Assembly (NCBI GenBank): GCA_030537195.1
Contig: JAUNOK010000018.1
Location: forward strand, 1 to 53,179
Length of the DNA: 53,179 bases
Direction of reading: 5' to 3'
Source: Eubacteriales bacterium
GTDB lineage: Bacteria; Bacillota; Clostridia; Lachnospirales; Lachnospiraceae
In this document: positions 34,478 to 43,945 of the stretch, piece by piece
How the letters are laid out: each line of letters starts with the position of its first letter
How positions within the stretch are numbered: the first letter of the stretch is position 1
Notes under the pieces: generated by a model
Database searches by the model: none
Told to the model about the DNA's origin: nothing
The model's input: the letters and a program-made list of their open reading frames with translations, nothing else
Made by a program: the position numbers and the translations under genes

Positions 34478-36100
34478 ATGTCATATCAGGCTTTATACAG
34501 AAAATGGCGTCCAGACAATTTTAATGATGTCAAAGGACAGGATACAATAGTAACAACTCTGCGAAATCAGATTAATGCAGACAGAATAGGTCATGCATAT
34601 CTGTTCTGCGGAACGAGGGGAACTGGTAAGACATCAGTTGCGAAGATATTTGCGAAAGCAGTTAATTGTGAGCATCCGGTTGATGGCAATCCTTGTGGGG
34701 AGTGTCCGACATGCAAAGCAATTGCAGCTGGAACAAGCATGAATGTAATAGAGATAGATGCGGCATCTAACAACGGTGTCGATAATATAAGACAGATAAG
34801 AGAAGAAGTACAGTACTCACCGACAGAAGGCAGATTCAAAGTCTATATAATTGATGAGGTTCATATGCTTTCTATAGGAGCGTTCAATGCACTGTTAAAG
34901 ACGCTTGAAGAACCTCCGGCATATGTAATATTTATACTGGCAACAACAGAAGTGGCGAAGATTCCTATTACAATCCTTTCAAGATGTCAGAGATATGACT
35001 TCCACAGGATAACAATAGAGACAATTGCCGGCAGACTGTCAGAACTTATGAAGGCAGAAGGGCTGAATGTAGAGGATAAAGCAATAAAATATGTTGCCAA
35101 AGCTGCAGATGGTTCTATGCGAGATGCGTTAAGTCTGTTGGACCAGTGTCTGGCGTTCTATCTGGGAAAAGACCTTAAGTATGAAAATGTATTAGATGTT
35201 CTTGGGGCAGTTGATACAGCGGTATTCAGCAAAATGCTTTCAACAATCCTGTCAGGAGATGTTGCTGTGTGCATGTCGCTGATGGAAGACCTGATAATGC
35301 AGGGAAGAGATTTGTCACAGTTTGTTACAGACTTCATATGGTATCTGAGAAATCTTCTTCTTATTAAGACAACCAAAGATACTGAAAGAATTGAAGATGT
35401 AATAGAAGTATCTGCAGATAATCTTGAAGATCTTAAGAAAGATGCACAGAACGTTGATATAGATACACTTATGTACTATATAAGAGTGTTGTCAGAGTTA
35501 TCGAATGACCTGAAGTTTTCTACACAGAAGAGAGTTAAGACAGAGATAACATTTATAAAGCTGATGCGTCCGGCGATGGATAACAGTCAGGATATCGGCG
35601 ATGTTGTAAGCCGTGTGACAATGCTTGAAGGACAGTTACAGAAAGTTCTTGATGACATTAAGAGTGGTAAACTTGTAAGTGCAGGTGCTGCACAGGGTCA
35701 GACAGCGGCAGTGCAGCAGGCACCGAAGAAGCCTGTAGTTAAGCGTGTGTATGACGCTGTTCCGGAAGATGTTAAGGCAATTGCGGCAGGATGGAAAGAT
35801 ATCGTTGCAACGATAGATGACCCGGTTAATCAGACATTTTTACAGGCTGCACATGTTACATTAGCAGAAGATGGAATTAGTCTTGAAATTATGGTAGAAT
35901 CACTTAGTGCCTATAATTCACTCAGCAGACAGGAAGTTATGGAAAGCATAGAGAATGTCATTGAGGAGAGAACAGGAGTAAGGGTTTCAATTAAAGTGAC
36001 TAAGCTTAACGATGATGAAGATTTCCACAGCAGATTCGTGGATCTTAAGGAACTCGTAGGCATAGATATAGAAGTAGATGATAAGGAGGAACTTATATAA
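34478..36100 (+). CDS. dnaX: DNA polymerase III subunit gamma/tau
   Basis: 540 residues. The clamp-loader AAA+ module contains Walker [10 protein letters not shown], a four-Cys zinc site ([16 protein letters not shown]), Walker B IIDEVHML and the sensor/SRC motif SRCQRYDF. The C-terminal third is the tau-like region for polymerase and helicase contact. It loads the sliding clamp at the replication fork. The ATG at 34478 has AGGGAGG 6 bases upstream and gives the standard [12 protein letters not shown]. The stop overlaps the ybaB start by one base. Confidence 0.97.
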   Translation: MSYQALYRKWRPDNFNDVKGQDTIVTTLRNQINADRIGHAYLFCGTRGTGKTSVAKIFAKAVNCEHPVDGNPCGECPTCKAIAAGTSMNVIEIDAASNNGVDNIRQIREEVQYSPTEGRFKVYIIDEVHMLSIGAFNALLKTLEEPPAYVIFILATTEVAKIPITILSRCQRYDFHRITIETIAGRLSELMKAEGLNVEDKAIKYVAKAADGSMRDALSLLDQCLAFYLGKDLKYENVLDVLGAVDTAVFSKMLSTILSGDVAVCMSLMEDLIMQGRDLSQFVTDFIWYLRNLLLIKTTKDTERIEDVIEVSADNLEDLKKDAQNVDIDTLMYYIRVLSELSNDLKFSTQKRVKTEITFIKLMRPAMDNSQDIGDVVSRVTMLEGQLQKVLDDIKSGKLVSAGAAQGQTAAVQQAPKKPVVKRVYDAVPEDVKAIAAGWKDIVATIDDPVNQTFLQAAHVTLAEDGISLEIMVESLSAYNSLSRQEVMESIENVIEERTGVRVSIKVTKLNDDEDFHSRFVDLKELVGIDIEVDDKEELI

Positions 36101-36450
36101 TGGCTAAAAGAGGTGGTTTTCCAGGAGGAATGCCTGGTAATATGAATAATCTGATGAAGCAGGCACAGAGAATGCAGCGTCAGATGGAGGAGCAGCAGGC
36201 AGAGCTTGAGAATAAGGAATTCAGCGCTACAGCAGGCGGCGGAGTAGTTGAGGTAACTGTTACAGGTAAGAGAGAAGTTTCTAAGGTTAAGATTGACCCT
36301 GAAGCAGTTGATCCAGATGATGTAGAGATGCTTGAGGACTTAATCGTAGCAGCTACTAATGAAGCTTTAAGAAAATGCGAAGAAGAGTCACAGGCACAGA
36401 TGGCTAAGATTACTGGAGGACTTGGAGGATTAGGCGGAGGCTTATTCTAA
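36100..36450 (+). CDS. YbaB/EbfC nucleoid-associated protein
   Basis: 116 residues. A Gly/Met-rich start ([20 protein letters not shown]), a central helix and beta region with [20 protein letters not shown], and a Gly-rich end, all standard for YbaB/EbfC. These small dimers bind DNA as tweezers and organise the nucleoid. It overlaps dnaX upstream and recR downstream by one base each (TAATG), so it is translationally coupled, as in most bacteria. Confidence 0.96.
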   Translation: MAKRGGFPGGMPGNMNNLMKQAQRMQRQMEEQQAELENKEFSATAGGGVVEVTVTGKREVSKVKIDPEAVDPDDVEMLEDLIVAATNEALRKCEEESQAQMAKITGGLGGLGGGLF

Positions 36451-37046
36451 TGGACATCTACAGTGGTCATATAAACAGATTAATTGAAGAATTGTCGAGA
36501 TTACCAGGGGTTGGGGCGAAGAGCGCCCAGCGCCTGGCATTTCACATTATAAACATGCCTGAGTCTGAGGTTAAGAGCCTTGCGGATACAATGATTGATG
36601 CAAAGCAGCATATTCACTACTGTAAGGAGTGCTTTACACTTACAGATGAAGAACTGTGTCCGATATGCCGTGACCAGAAAAGAGACCATAAGACAATTAT
36701 GGTTGTTGAACATACAAGAGATATGGCGGCATATGAAAAGACGGGAAAGTATGAAGGGGTATATCATGTCCTTCATGGTGCAATAAGCCCGATGCTTGGA
36801 ATCGGACCGGCTGATATCAAGTTAAAGGAGCTTATGGTAAGGCTTCAGGGAGATGTTAATGAGGTTATCATTGCAACCAATTCTAATCTTGAAGGCGAGA
36901 CAACAGCAATGTACATAAGCAAAATGATAAAGCCAACAGGAATTAAGGTGACAAGAATTGCAAGCGGAGTACCTGTCGGCGGCGACCTTGAATACATCGA
37001 TGAAGTTACACTTTTAAGAGCGCTGGATGGAAGAACCGAGCTTTAA
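36450..37046 (+). CDS. recR: Recombination mediator protein RecR
   Basis: 198 residues. A helix-hairpin-helix ([16 protein letters not shown]), a four-Cys zinc finger ([16 protein letters not shown]), a Toprim domain ([10 protein letters not shown]) and a Walker-B-like C-terminal part are present. RecR forms a clamp with RecO/RecF and helps RecA replace SSB on gapped DNA. It is the third gene of dnaX-ybaB-recR. The condensin-like operon begins about 110 bases downstream with no clear terminator between. Confidence 0.97.
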   Translation: MDIYSGHINRLIEELSRLPGVGAKSAQRLAFHIINMPESEVKSLADTMIDAKQHIHYCKECFTLTDEELCPICRDQKRDHKTIMVVEHTRDMAAYEKTGKYEGVYHVLHGAISPMLGIGPADIKLKELMVRLQGDVNEVIIATNSNLEGETTAMYISKMIKPTGIKVTRIASGVPVGGDLEYIDEVTLLRALDGRTEL

Positions 37047-37154
37047 CATTCAGCTAAGAACTGGGGTTTAAGAACAAGATTAAAAGCTGAGTTGTAAGAT
37101 TAGTGCCTGAGCGTACCAGACACTAATCGATATGTGTAAAATGTGTGCGCAGAA

Positions 37155-38684
37155 ATGAAGAATACTATGGCAGAGAATATGACAGGTGATATCATATCGG
37201 ATCACCGTGAACGAATGCTTAATCTGAAGAAATATTATCCTTTCTTCAGACTGATAGACACATCGTTTTCTAATTTCAAGGACGGTAAGTACGAAATTCT
37301 TGATATGGGCTATATAGTTATGGCGGTTCTCCGTTTCTTTATAGAGGAGAATAATTTTAAGGAAAAGGATGTTACATATCCCGAATATCTCGATTTCTTA
37401 AGGCTGATACTTAAGAGAGATTTCGGGCTTGATTTGAATGAACAGGACAGCAAGGATATTGCTGATTATATATTTGACAAGATAAAGAATGATGGCAGAC
37501 CATTTGAATTCTCGTATTTTGATCCGGTGGACAGGAAAAAGAGAGTCTCAAGAATGAAGATAATCGAGAGTTCAATAAGGGACAATACCGTGTGGTATTC
37601 GATAAGCCCTGATGCTATTGAATTCTATCTTGATACCAAGGAAATCAAGGACGAGAGCAGGATAAGCGTATCCCAGCTTCTTCTTGAAAAAATGATTAAT
37701 TCACAGAACTTCCGTGGCGGAGTTGAAGTGGTTGAAAGAATCAACGAAGAGGTCAACCGCCTTAAGCTAAAGAAGAATGAAGTGCTGACAATATTGTCAG
37801 GTGACGTATTTGCAGGAATAGAGGCATATGAGGAATTCGTCAAGACAGGAATGAAATGGTTTGATGATGAGGAAAAGCTTTTTAAGAAGAACCGTGACCT
37901 CATTGCAAAGTCCATTGAGAAGCTTAATGCGTCGGGCAGTACAGGCGAAGGCTATTACAGGACGATGAACGAGATATACAGCCTTGAGACACAGCTTAAG
38001 CAGGCAATGAACAGGCACAGCGAGCTGTTAAAGGATTGTACAGAAATGCAGAAGATGACCGATGATGCAGTAAGACGCGCCAAGCTTGGCAGATTAAGAA
38101 GCCATATGGATTTCACATCGGCACTTTCAGATATGATTAAGAGGGACAATGCAGATATATTAGTCACAATGTTAAGTCCGCTTCTAAAGCCTAACATAAG
38201 AAAAACATTTGACCTGATAAGCATTGATGATGCACTTATGGTGAAGCCTCCAAGATATGAGGAGAGAGAACTCATAAGCAATGAAAGACCGGAAGACATC
38301 GAGTTTGCAGATGAGATTGAAGAGAAGCGAATTAAAGATAATTATATATTCCTTATGAAAAATCTTGTTGCGTGTTTGAAAAAATCGGACATTATAACAC
38401 TCGGTCAGTTCGCAGACGCAATGAAGAGGGCGTATGGTGAGCAGATTCTAAGAAATGCGGACTTCTTCTCATTTTTTGTTAATCTGTGCCAGAAGGATGA
38501 GTACCATCTTGGCGGTGACGCGGGAGAAGATACATTTCTTGATGCATACTTAGAGGAAGGCTTTAAGGATACGGAAAGCTTTACATTTGCTATAAGAAAA
38601 GGACTTGGCGGGCAGGTTATATTGTCGGATAACTGTATGATGGCTGATGTTGAATTGGTACGAAAGGAAGCACATGGAGAATAG
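37155..38684 (+). CDS. JetA-like kleisin subunit of a Wadjet/MksBEF-type condensin
   Basis: About 509 residues. An N-terminal helical/winged-helix region (about 20-175: YYPFFRLIDTSF, GYIVMAVLRFFIE) is followed by a long coiled coil (about 230-340) and a C-terminal domain. This is the plan of MukF/MksF and of Wadjet JetA; I recall the family as PF18982-type JetA, unverified. Kleisins bridge the two SMC heads and recruit the MukE-like partner. The start is uncertain: GTG at 37143 and ATGs at 37155, 37167 and 37179 are in frame and none has a strong ribosome binding site. It overlaps the next gene by 11 bases, so the three genes form one unit. Confidence 0.8.
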   Translation: MKNTMAENMTGDIISDHRERMLNLKKYYPFFRLIDTSFSNFKDGKYEILDMGYIVMAVLRFFIEENNFKEKDVTYPEYLDFLRLILKRDFGLDLNEQDSKDIADYIFDKIKNDGRPFEFSYFDPVDRKKRVSRMKIIESSIRDNTVWYSISPDAIEFYLDTKEIKDESRISVSQLLLEKMINSQNFRGGVEVVERINEEVNRLKLKKNEVLTILSGDVFAGIEAYEEFVKTGMKWFDDEEKLFKKNRDLIAKSIEKLNASGSTGEGYYRTMNEIYSLETQLKQAMNRHSELLKDCTEMQKMTDDAVRRAKLGRLRSHMDFTSALSDMIKRDNADILVTMLSPLLKPNIRKTFDLISIDDALMVKPPRYEERELISNERPEDIEFADEIEEKRIKDNYIFLMKNLVACLKKSDIITLGQFADAMKRAYGEQILRNADFFSFFVNLCQKDEYHLGGDAGEDTFLDAYLEEGFKDTESFTFAIRKGLGGQVILSDNCMMADVELVRKEAHGE

Positions 38685-39390
38685 AAATCTAGATAAGGCG
38701 CTGGACATAGTTTCCAAGCTTATCACAGGGGAAAATGTGTCTGAGAGGGGCGAGAATGCAGCTCTTTATCAGGAATACAATAATAATGCGGAAGTGTATG
38801 ACATCGTTCATATGTCATTGAAGAAACTTAACCTTAACATATATGAATATAACAATGGTCTGTATGTGAGCGCGGGTGATAATAACAAAGTGTTCGGATA
38901 TTCCAACGAGGAATTAAGAAATGTACTGGGTTTAAGGGTTAACAAAGAGTTATATCTTGCGTATTTCATAATCTACAACATAATAACAGAGTTTTATTCA
39001 GATACAATGAGTTCAACTTATGCTGAGTTCATAAGGCTTGAGGATATCATTAAAAATGTTGATAAGACAACAGGCGGTATTGTCGATAAGAGCGCAGGGC
39101 TTGTGCTTGATGAGGTTGAGGAGAACAGCTTTAAGCAGATAGCACTTACATGGGACGAGCTGCCGGTGACAACAGTAGAGGATCAGACTGGAGCGAGGGC
39201 AGCAAGAAATTCCAAGTCGGGTATGGTAAAGCTTGTGCTTAATTTCTGTGTTGCACAGGAACTCCTGGTTGAGAGTCAGGACAGATATTATCCGACAGAC
39301 AGATTCAGAAGTCTTATAGAGAATTATTTTGATGATTACAGAGGACGATTTGCCGAACTTATGAATGGAGGACGCGATGCCACAGATTAA
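38674..39390 (+). CDS. JetB/MukE-like subunit of the condensin operon
   Basis: 238 residues, mostly helical, with tandem winged-helix-like stretches and no enzyme motif. Size and place between the kleisin-like and SMC-like genes fit the MukE/MksE/JetB role (KITE-type partner of the kleisin); I recall a DUF6063 label for such proteins but cannot confirm it. The ATG at 38674 has AAGGAAG nearby and overlaps the jetA-like end by 11 bases; the earlier ATG at 38647 is less likely. Its end overlaps the jetC-like start by 14 bases. Tight coupling implies stoichiometric synthesis. Confidence 0.75.
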   Translation: MENRNLDKALDIVSKLITGENVSERGENAALYQEYNNNAEVYDIVHMSLKKLNLNIYEYNNGLYVSAGDNNKVFGYSNEELRNVLGLRVNKELYLAYFIIYNIITEFYSDTMSSTYAEFIRLEDIIKNVDKTTGGIVDKSAGLVLDEVEENSFKQIALTWDELPVTTVEDQTGARAARNSKSGMVKLVLNFCVAQELLVESQDRYYPTDRFRSLIENYFDDYRGRFAELMNGGRDATD

Positions 39391-42300
39391 CAGAATCAGA
39401 GTTAATAATGTTAAATATAATTTCGGTACACAGGTGTACGACGATTTCGTGATGCGCTTCAATTGCCAGAATACTATATACGACCTTGCCAATGGTGGTG
39501 GTAAGAGTCTGCTTATGCTGCTTCTTATGCAGAATATGCTCCCTAACTGTACGCTTGATGACAAGCAGCCAATTGAGAAGCTTTTCAGACAGGGAAGCGG
39601 TAACACATGTATTCATTCATTAGTGGAGTGGAAGTTAGACCCATGCTATCAGAAGGATGGCTTCAGATTCATGACAACTGGTTTCTGTGCAAGAAAGGGA
39701 AGAGGCACAGATGATGAGAATCAGGATGGACAGGAGCAGACATCTGCACCGACAGCAAGCGTAGAATACTTTAATTACTGCATATTCTACAGAGAGTTCG
39801 GCGATAACGATATTAAGAATCTTCCACTTGTAAGCAATGGGGAGAGAATTACATATAACGGACTTAAGGCTTATCTTCGTGACCTTGAGAAGAGCGAGTA
39901 CAAATATGTTGTTAAGATATTTGACAGAAAAGGTGATTACCAGAGTTTCATAAGCAACTATGGAATATATGAGAGTGCATGGGAAATAGTCCGTGGAATT
40001 AATAAGACAGAGGGACATGTAAGAACATATTTCGAGTCTAATTATAAGACAAGCCGTAAGGTTGTAGAGGATCTTCTTATAGAGGAGATTATCCAGAAGT
40101 CTTTCAATAACAAGCTGTCAGTTGATAATGACGAGGGCATGATGGCGCAGACTCTTATGGATATCAAGGACAAGCTGGTGGAACTTTCTAAGAAACATTC
40201 ACAGCTTGGAGCATATGACAGCCAGATTGCAGCTATCGACAGTTTTAAAGAATATCTGTCGACATATGAAGCATTTTACAATAGAAAAGAAGAAATCGAG
40301 AAGCAGCTTTATGACCTGCTTCTTGTTGCCATGAGCGAAAGTGATAAGAAGGATAAGGAACTTAAGAGTCAGGATGACCTTATCAATAAGATGCATGATG
40401 AGCTGGCACACGAGAAAGAAGCAATAGCAGTTGCTGAGGTTATGTCTGAAAAGAACTCAATGGCAGGAGTAGAGAGCCTTGTTAATGAGACAAGAAAATC
40501 TCTTGAACTTAAGAACGCCGCAATTGCAGATGCAAGAGGAAAGCTTTCTTTGATGGAATCTGCGGGCGATTATAAAGACTATGCAGAATATGAGAAGTCT
40601 TATAAAGGGCTTCAGATTGCTATAGATAACAGATTAAGAGAAGATACGGATATAACAGCAGAGTTAAAGATACTTGCAGCAGGTTATAGAAAGTTCTATG
40701 AGACAGAGACTAAGAGACTTAAAGAAAAGCTTGATATAGCATCTAACCGCGTTAAGGCTCTTGAAGTCAGATTATCAGAGGCAAAGGATAATCTTAGAAA
40801 TGCTGATAAAGAGGCAGCAGGTCTTGGCAGTCTTTCAGATAATCTTGAGAACGAGATACAGGAGTTACAGACACAGCTTGGAGCATCTTTATCTGAGGCT
40901 GGAACTGTTGTATGTGAAAATGCGTCTGAAGAATATGATAAGTCATTCAGGGACAAAGAACTGTTAAAGAATGAAGAGACAAGAATGTCCGAAAAATTCA
41001 ATGATGTGCAGCAGCAGTTAATGTCACTTAATGAGACAATATCTGCCAATAAGGCGCTTATTGATATATTTACAGAGCAGTCAGATAAGCTTGACAAGGC
41101 TGATGAAGCTGGAAATGCTGATACAGAGCGCATGGGTAAAATCCGTGAAATATATAGTGCAGATAATGATGATGCAATGCTTTCACTTATTCTTGAGACT
41201 TACCAGAAGATGCGTAGTGAATATACAGAAGAGTGTAAGGCAGCAGAAGAACTTGAGAGATTTATTGACAATGCAAGAAAGGGAACATACATCTGCAAGA
41301 GTCCTGAAAGAGACAGACTTAAGGAATACCTTGAGAGCCAGTATGGTTCAGATGTTGTTGAAGGCCATGAGTGGTTTGCTAATCTGAATGCAGGACAGAA
41401 GCGTGATGTATTAAAGAGAACACCTTTCGTTGAGTACGCATTTATAATAAAGAACGATTTCGAGAGAATTAAAGCTGATGAGATGCTTAAGGATTTCGGA
41501 AAAGGTGCCGCAGCCTATCCAGTTATAAGCGAGCAGGTGCTTATCGACACTAAGTTAGAGATTAACAAAGACCTGATTGTATTCGCATTAAAGGATATGT
41601 CATTCCTTCGTGATGAGGCAAAGCTCGAGACACAGATTAAGCTTGCACAGGAGGAACTTGAGTCGCACAAAGCACAGGCAGGAAAGCTGTCAGACAGAAT
41701 GGAACTTGTGTGGAGCGATTATACATTTGCACTTGTATATAATGCTGCGTCTGGAAAGGCTGATGAGTCCGAGGCAGAAGCAATAAGATTAAAGATTGCT
41801 GACGGCGAGGCTGCAATTATTGACGCAGAAAAGAAGAGAAGTACATTAAATGAGATTAAAGAGCAGCTTTCAAGGAACCTCACACAGACAAGGGCTGATA
41901 TTGAAGAAAAGGAAAATTCATGCAGACTTCTTTCACGGATTATTGAGATGAATTCTTCTATAGATAAGAAGTATGAGCGTTTAAAGGGTCTGAAGGCTGA
42001 TGTGGACAGTGCAAGAAACCGCATATATGAGTGCGAGGAGGCAGCAGTTTCTGCTAATTCTGAGTATGAGGCTGCAAGGGATTTCGAGGACAGTACAAGA
42101 AAGGCATATGATGAAATCATTAAATCATGGGAGGAGCAGTACGCACCTTATTATGATGAAAATGTTTCAATAGAAATCGATGATGATACATACCGCCTTG
42201 ATAAGGATGAAATTGAAAGCAGATTCACTGGATTAAAGACAGCACTTTCACAGAAGAACAGTGACTTTGCAGATAAGCAGGCACTTATGAATCATCTGTC

Positions 42301-43810
42301 AGCTTCTATGAACAAATGTCGTGATGCAATAGAGTACAGAGGCTATACATTTGATGATATTAAGGCAAAGTATGAAGCCGGTGAGATTATGGCGGCGGGT
42401 TCACAGCAGTTAAGAACTGCCAAGGACGCTCTTAATAATCTTGTTAAGGGCAGTGATTCTGTAAGGGAAGAGCTTGAGTCGCAGGAAGCACTTCTTAACA
42501 GACTTGAGGGAAGTATTGCACATGGTATTAACCAGATTGAGAATAATTATGGAAGCTTTAACGAGTTCCCATGTGATGACCCTGATGGATTCATTACACA
42601 GCACAAGGCGCTTATTAAGAAGTTAGAGGATAATACTAAGGTTCAGGAAAAGACACGCAGACAGATGTCTGATTCATTGAAAGACATACTTGTATGCAGA
42701 AAAGACCTTGAAAGGATCGTGTCTGATGCGGGCATGCATGTTCCGGAAGAATTTCGTCATGAGGATGCACAAGGAATTACAGCTAATCTTACTGAATATG
42801 AGGATGTACATAAAGAATATGCTTCAATCAACAGATTAGAGTACAAGAAGGTTGATGAATTTAACAAGAATAAAGCTAAACTTATTGACCTGCTTAATGG
42901 ATTTAATGCAGTTGAGCTTGCAGATGAAGTAAGAATATCACTTAATGTTCCTGAAAATGTGGCTAAGACCAGAAGTATGATTGAATCGTTAAATGAAACG
43001 AACACATTTATACAGTTGGAAAAGGACCGTGTTGCCAAGGGCATAGAGGATATGCAGATGATTAAGGATAACTTCGAGAACCGTTGTATCCAGACATGCA
43101 GTAATATTAAGACAGAGCTTGACCGTCTGCCACAGTTATCTAATATCAATCTTGACGGTGAACAGATTGCGATTATCAGTTTACAGATTCCTTATATAAA
43201 GGAAGAATTATATAAGGAAAAGATGTCTGAATATATTGATGAGACTGTATTCATGGCGGAAAGTTTTAAAGAGCCGGCAGAAAGACTTAAGTATATAAGA
43301 AACAGACTGTCATGGAAGAGACTTTTCTCAGTTATTGTCACAGATATGAATTCAATCAGAATTAATCTGTATAAGAGAGAAAGAATCAAGGATCAGAGCC
43401 GTTACTTAAGATATGAAGAGGCGGTTGGTTCAACAGGACAGTCACAGGGTATATATATCCAGTTCCTTATTGCGATTATCAACTACATATCTAATATGAA
43501 TTCTTCAGGTAATGAAGGCGTTGAAGGCAAGACAATATTCATAGATAACCCATTTGGTGCGGCTAAGGATATATACATATGGGAGCCAATATTCAAGCTG
43601 CTTGCAACTAACCATGTACAGCTTGTCGTTCCGGCAAGAGGAGCAACTCCTGCAATTACGGGAAGATTCGATGTTAATTATATACTCGGACAGAAGCTTG
43701 TTGATTCAAGACAGCAGACTGTAGTTGTTGATTATTACAGCAGCACGAAGGAATCAGAATTAGAATATACAAGAATGGATTACGAACAGGCTACATTTGA
43801 TTTTTTGTAA
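39377..43810 (+). CDS. JetC/MukB-like SMC ATPase
   Basis: 1477 residues. N-terminal head with Walker A ANGGGKSLLML (about 39-49); long coiled coils on both sides of a central hinge-like globular region (about 610-755); C-terminal head with a signature-like GSTGQSQG near 1350 and Walker B IFIDNPFGAA near 1389. This is the architecture of MukB/MksB/JetC, which act as ATP-driven DNA loop extruders. Instead of the usual catalytic glutamate after the Walker B Asp there is Asn (DN). The ATG at 39377 has GGAGG 5 bases upstream. It is the last gene of the three; no JetD-like nuclease follows. Confidence 0.85.
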   Translation: MPQINRIRVNNVKYNFGTQVYDDFVMRFNCQNTIYDLANGGGKSLLMLLLMQNMLPNCTLDDKQPIEKLFRQGSGNTCIHSLVEWKLDPCYQKDGFRFMTTGFCARKGRGTDDENQDGQEQTSAPTASVEYFNYCIFYREFGDNDIKNLPLVSNGERITYNGLKAYLRDLEKSEYKYVVKIFDRKGDYQSFISNYGIYESAWEIVRGINKTEGHVRTYFESNYKTSRKVVEDLLIEEIIQKSFNNKLSVDNDEGMMAQTLMDIKDKLVELSKKHSQLGAYDSQIAAIDSFKEYLSTYEAFYNRKEEIEKQLYDLLLVAMSESDKKDKELKSQDDLINKMHDELAHEKEAIAVAEVMSEKNSMAGVESLVNETRKSLELKNAAIADARGKLSLMESAGDYKDYAEYEKSYKGLQIAIDNRLREDTDITAELKILAAGYRKFYETETKRLKEKLDIASNRVKALEVRLSEAKDNLRNADKEAAGLGSLSDNLENEIQELQTQLGASLSEAGTVVCENASEEYDKSFRDKELLKNEETRMSEKFNDVQQQLMSLNETISANKALIDIFTEQSDKLDKADEAGNADTERMGKIREIYSADNDDAMLSLILETYQKMRSEYTEECKAAEELERFIDNARKGTYICKSPERDRLKEYLESQYGSDVVEGHEWFANLNAGQKRDVLKRTPFVEYAFIIKNDFERIKADEMLKDFGKGAAAYPVISEQVLIDTKLEINKDLIVFALKDMSFLRDEAKLETQIKLAQEELESHKAQAGKLSDRMELVWSDYTFALVYNAASGKADESEAEAIRLKIADGEAAIIDAEKKRSTLNEIKEQLSRNLTQTRADIEEKENSCRLLSRIIEMNSSIDKKYERLKGLKADVDSARNRIYECEEAAVSANSEYEAARDFEDSTRKAYDEIIKSWEEQYAPYYDENVSIEIDDDTYRLDKDEIESRFTGLKTALSQKNSDFADKQALMNHLSASMNKCRDAIEYRGYTFDDIKAKYEAGEIMAAGSQQLRTAKDALNNLVKGSDSVREELESQEALLNRLEGSIAHGINQIENNYGSFNEFPCDDPDGFITQHKALIKKLEDNTKVQEKTRRQMSDSLKDILVCRKDLERIVSDAGMHVPEEFRHEDAQGITANLTEYEDVHKEYASINRLEYKKVDEFNKNKAKLIDLLNGFNAVELADEVRISLNVPENVAKTRSMIESLNETNTFIQLEKDRVAKGIEDMQMIKDNFENRCIQTCSNIKTELDRLPQLSNINLDGEQIAIISLQIPYIKEELYKEKMSEYIDETVFMAESFKEPAERLKYIRNRLSWKRLFSVIVTDMNSIRINLYKRERIKDQSRYLRYEEAVGSTGQSQGIYIQFLIAIINYISNMNSSGNEGVEGKTIFIDNPFGAAKDIYIWEPIFKLLATNHVQLVVPARGATPAITGRFDVNYILGQKLVDSRQQTVVVDYYSSTKESELEYTRMDYEQATFDFL

Positions 43811-43838
43811 CATATTTGTAACATTTCTGTGAACTCGG

Positions 43839-43867
43839 TTTACAATGAACTTAGGCTGTGCTAAACT
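43839..43867 (+). promoter_or_regulatory. Promoter of the TPR/AAA-like gene
   Basis: TTTACA (43839-43844), 17-bp spacer, TAAACT (43862-43867). It suggests the next gene is transcribed apart from the condensin operon. Confidence 0.5.
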
Positions 43868-43945
43868 TTAATGAGTTGTAAAATACGACAATTAGATTAT
43901 TCACAACATTCAACGAGTATGCATTGGAATGAGGAATATATATTT

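Noticed and set aside
39013-39606. 197-codon minus-strand open frame
   Set aside because: Lies antisense across the jetB/jetC-like overlap, with no ribosome binding site and Cys/Leu/Ile-rich composition typical of shadows.
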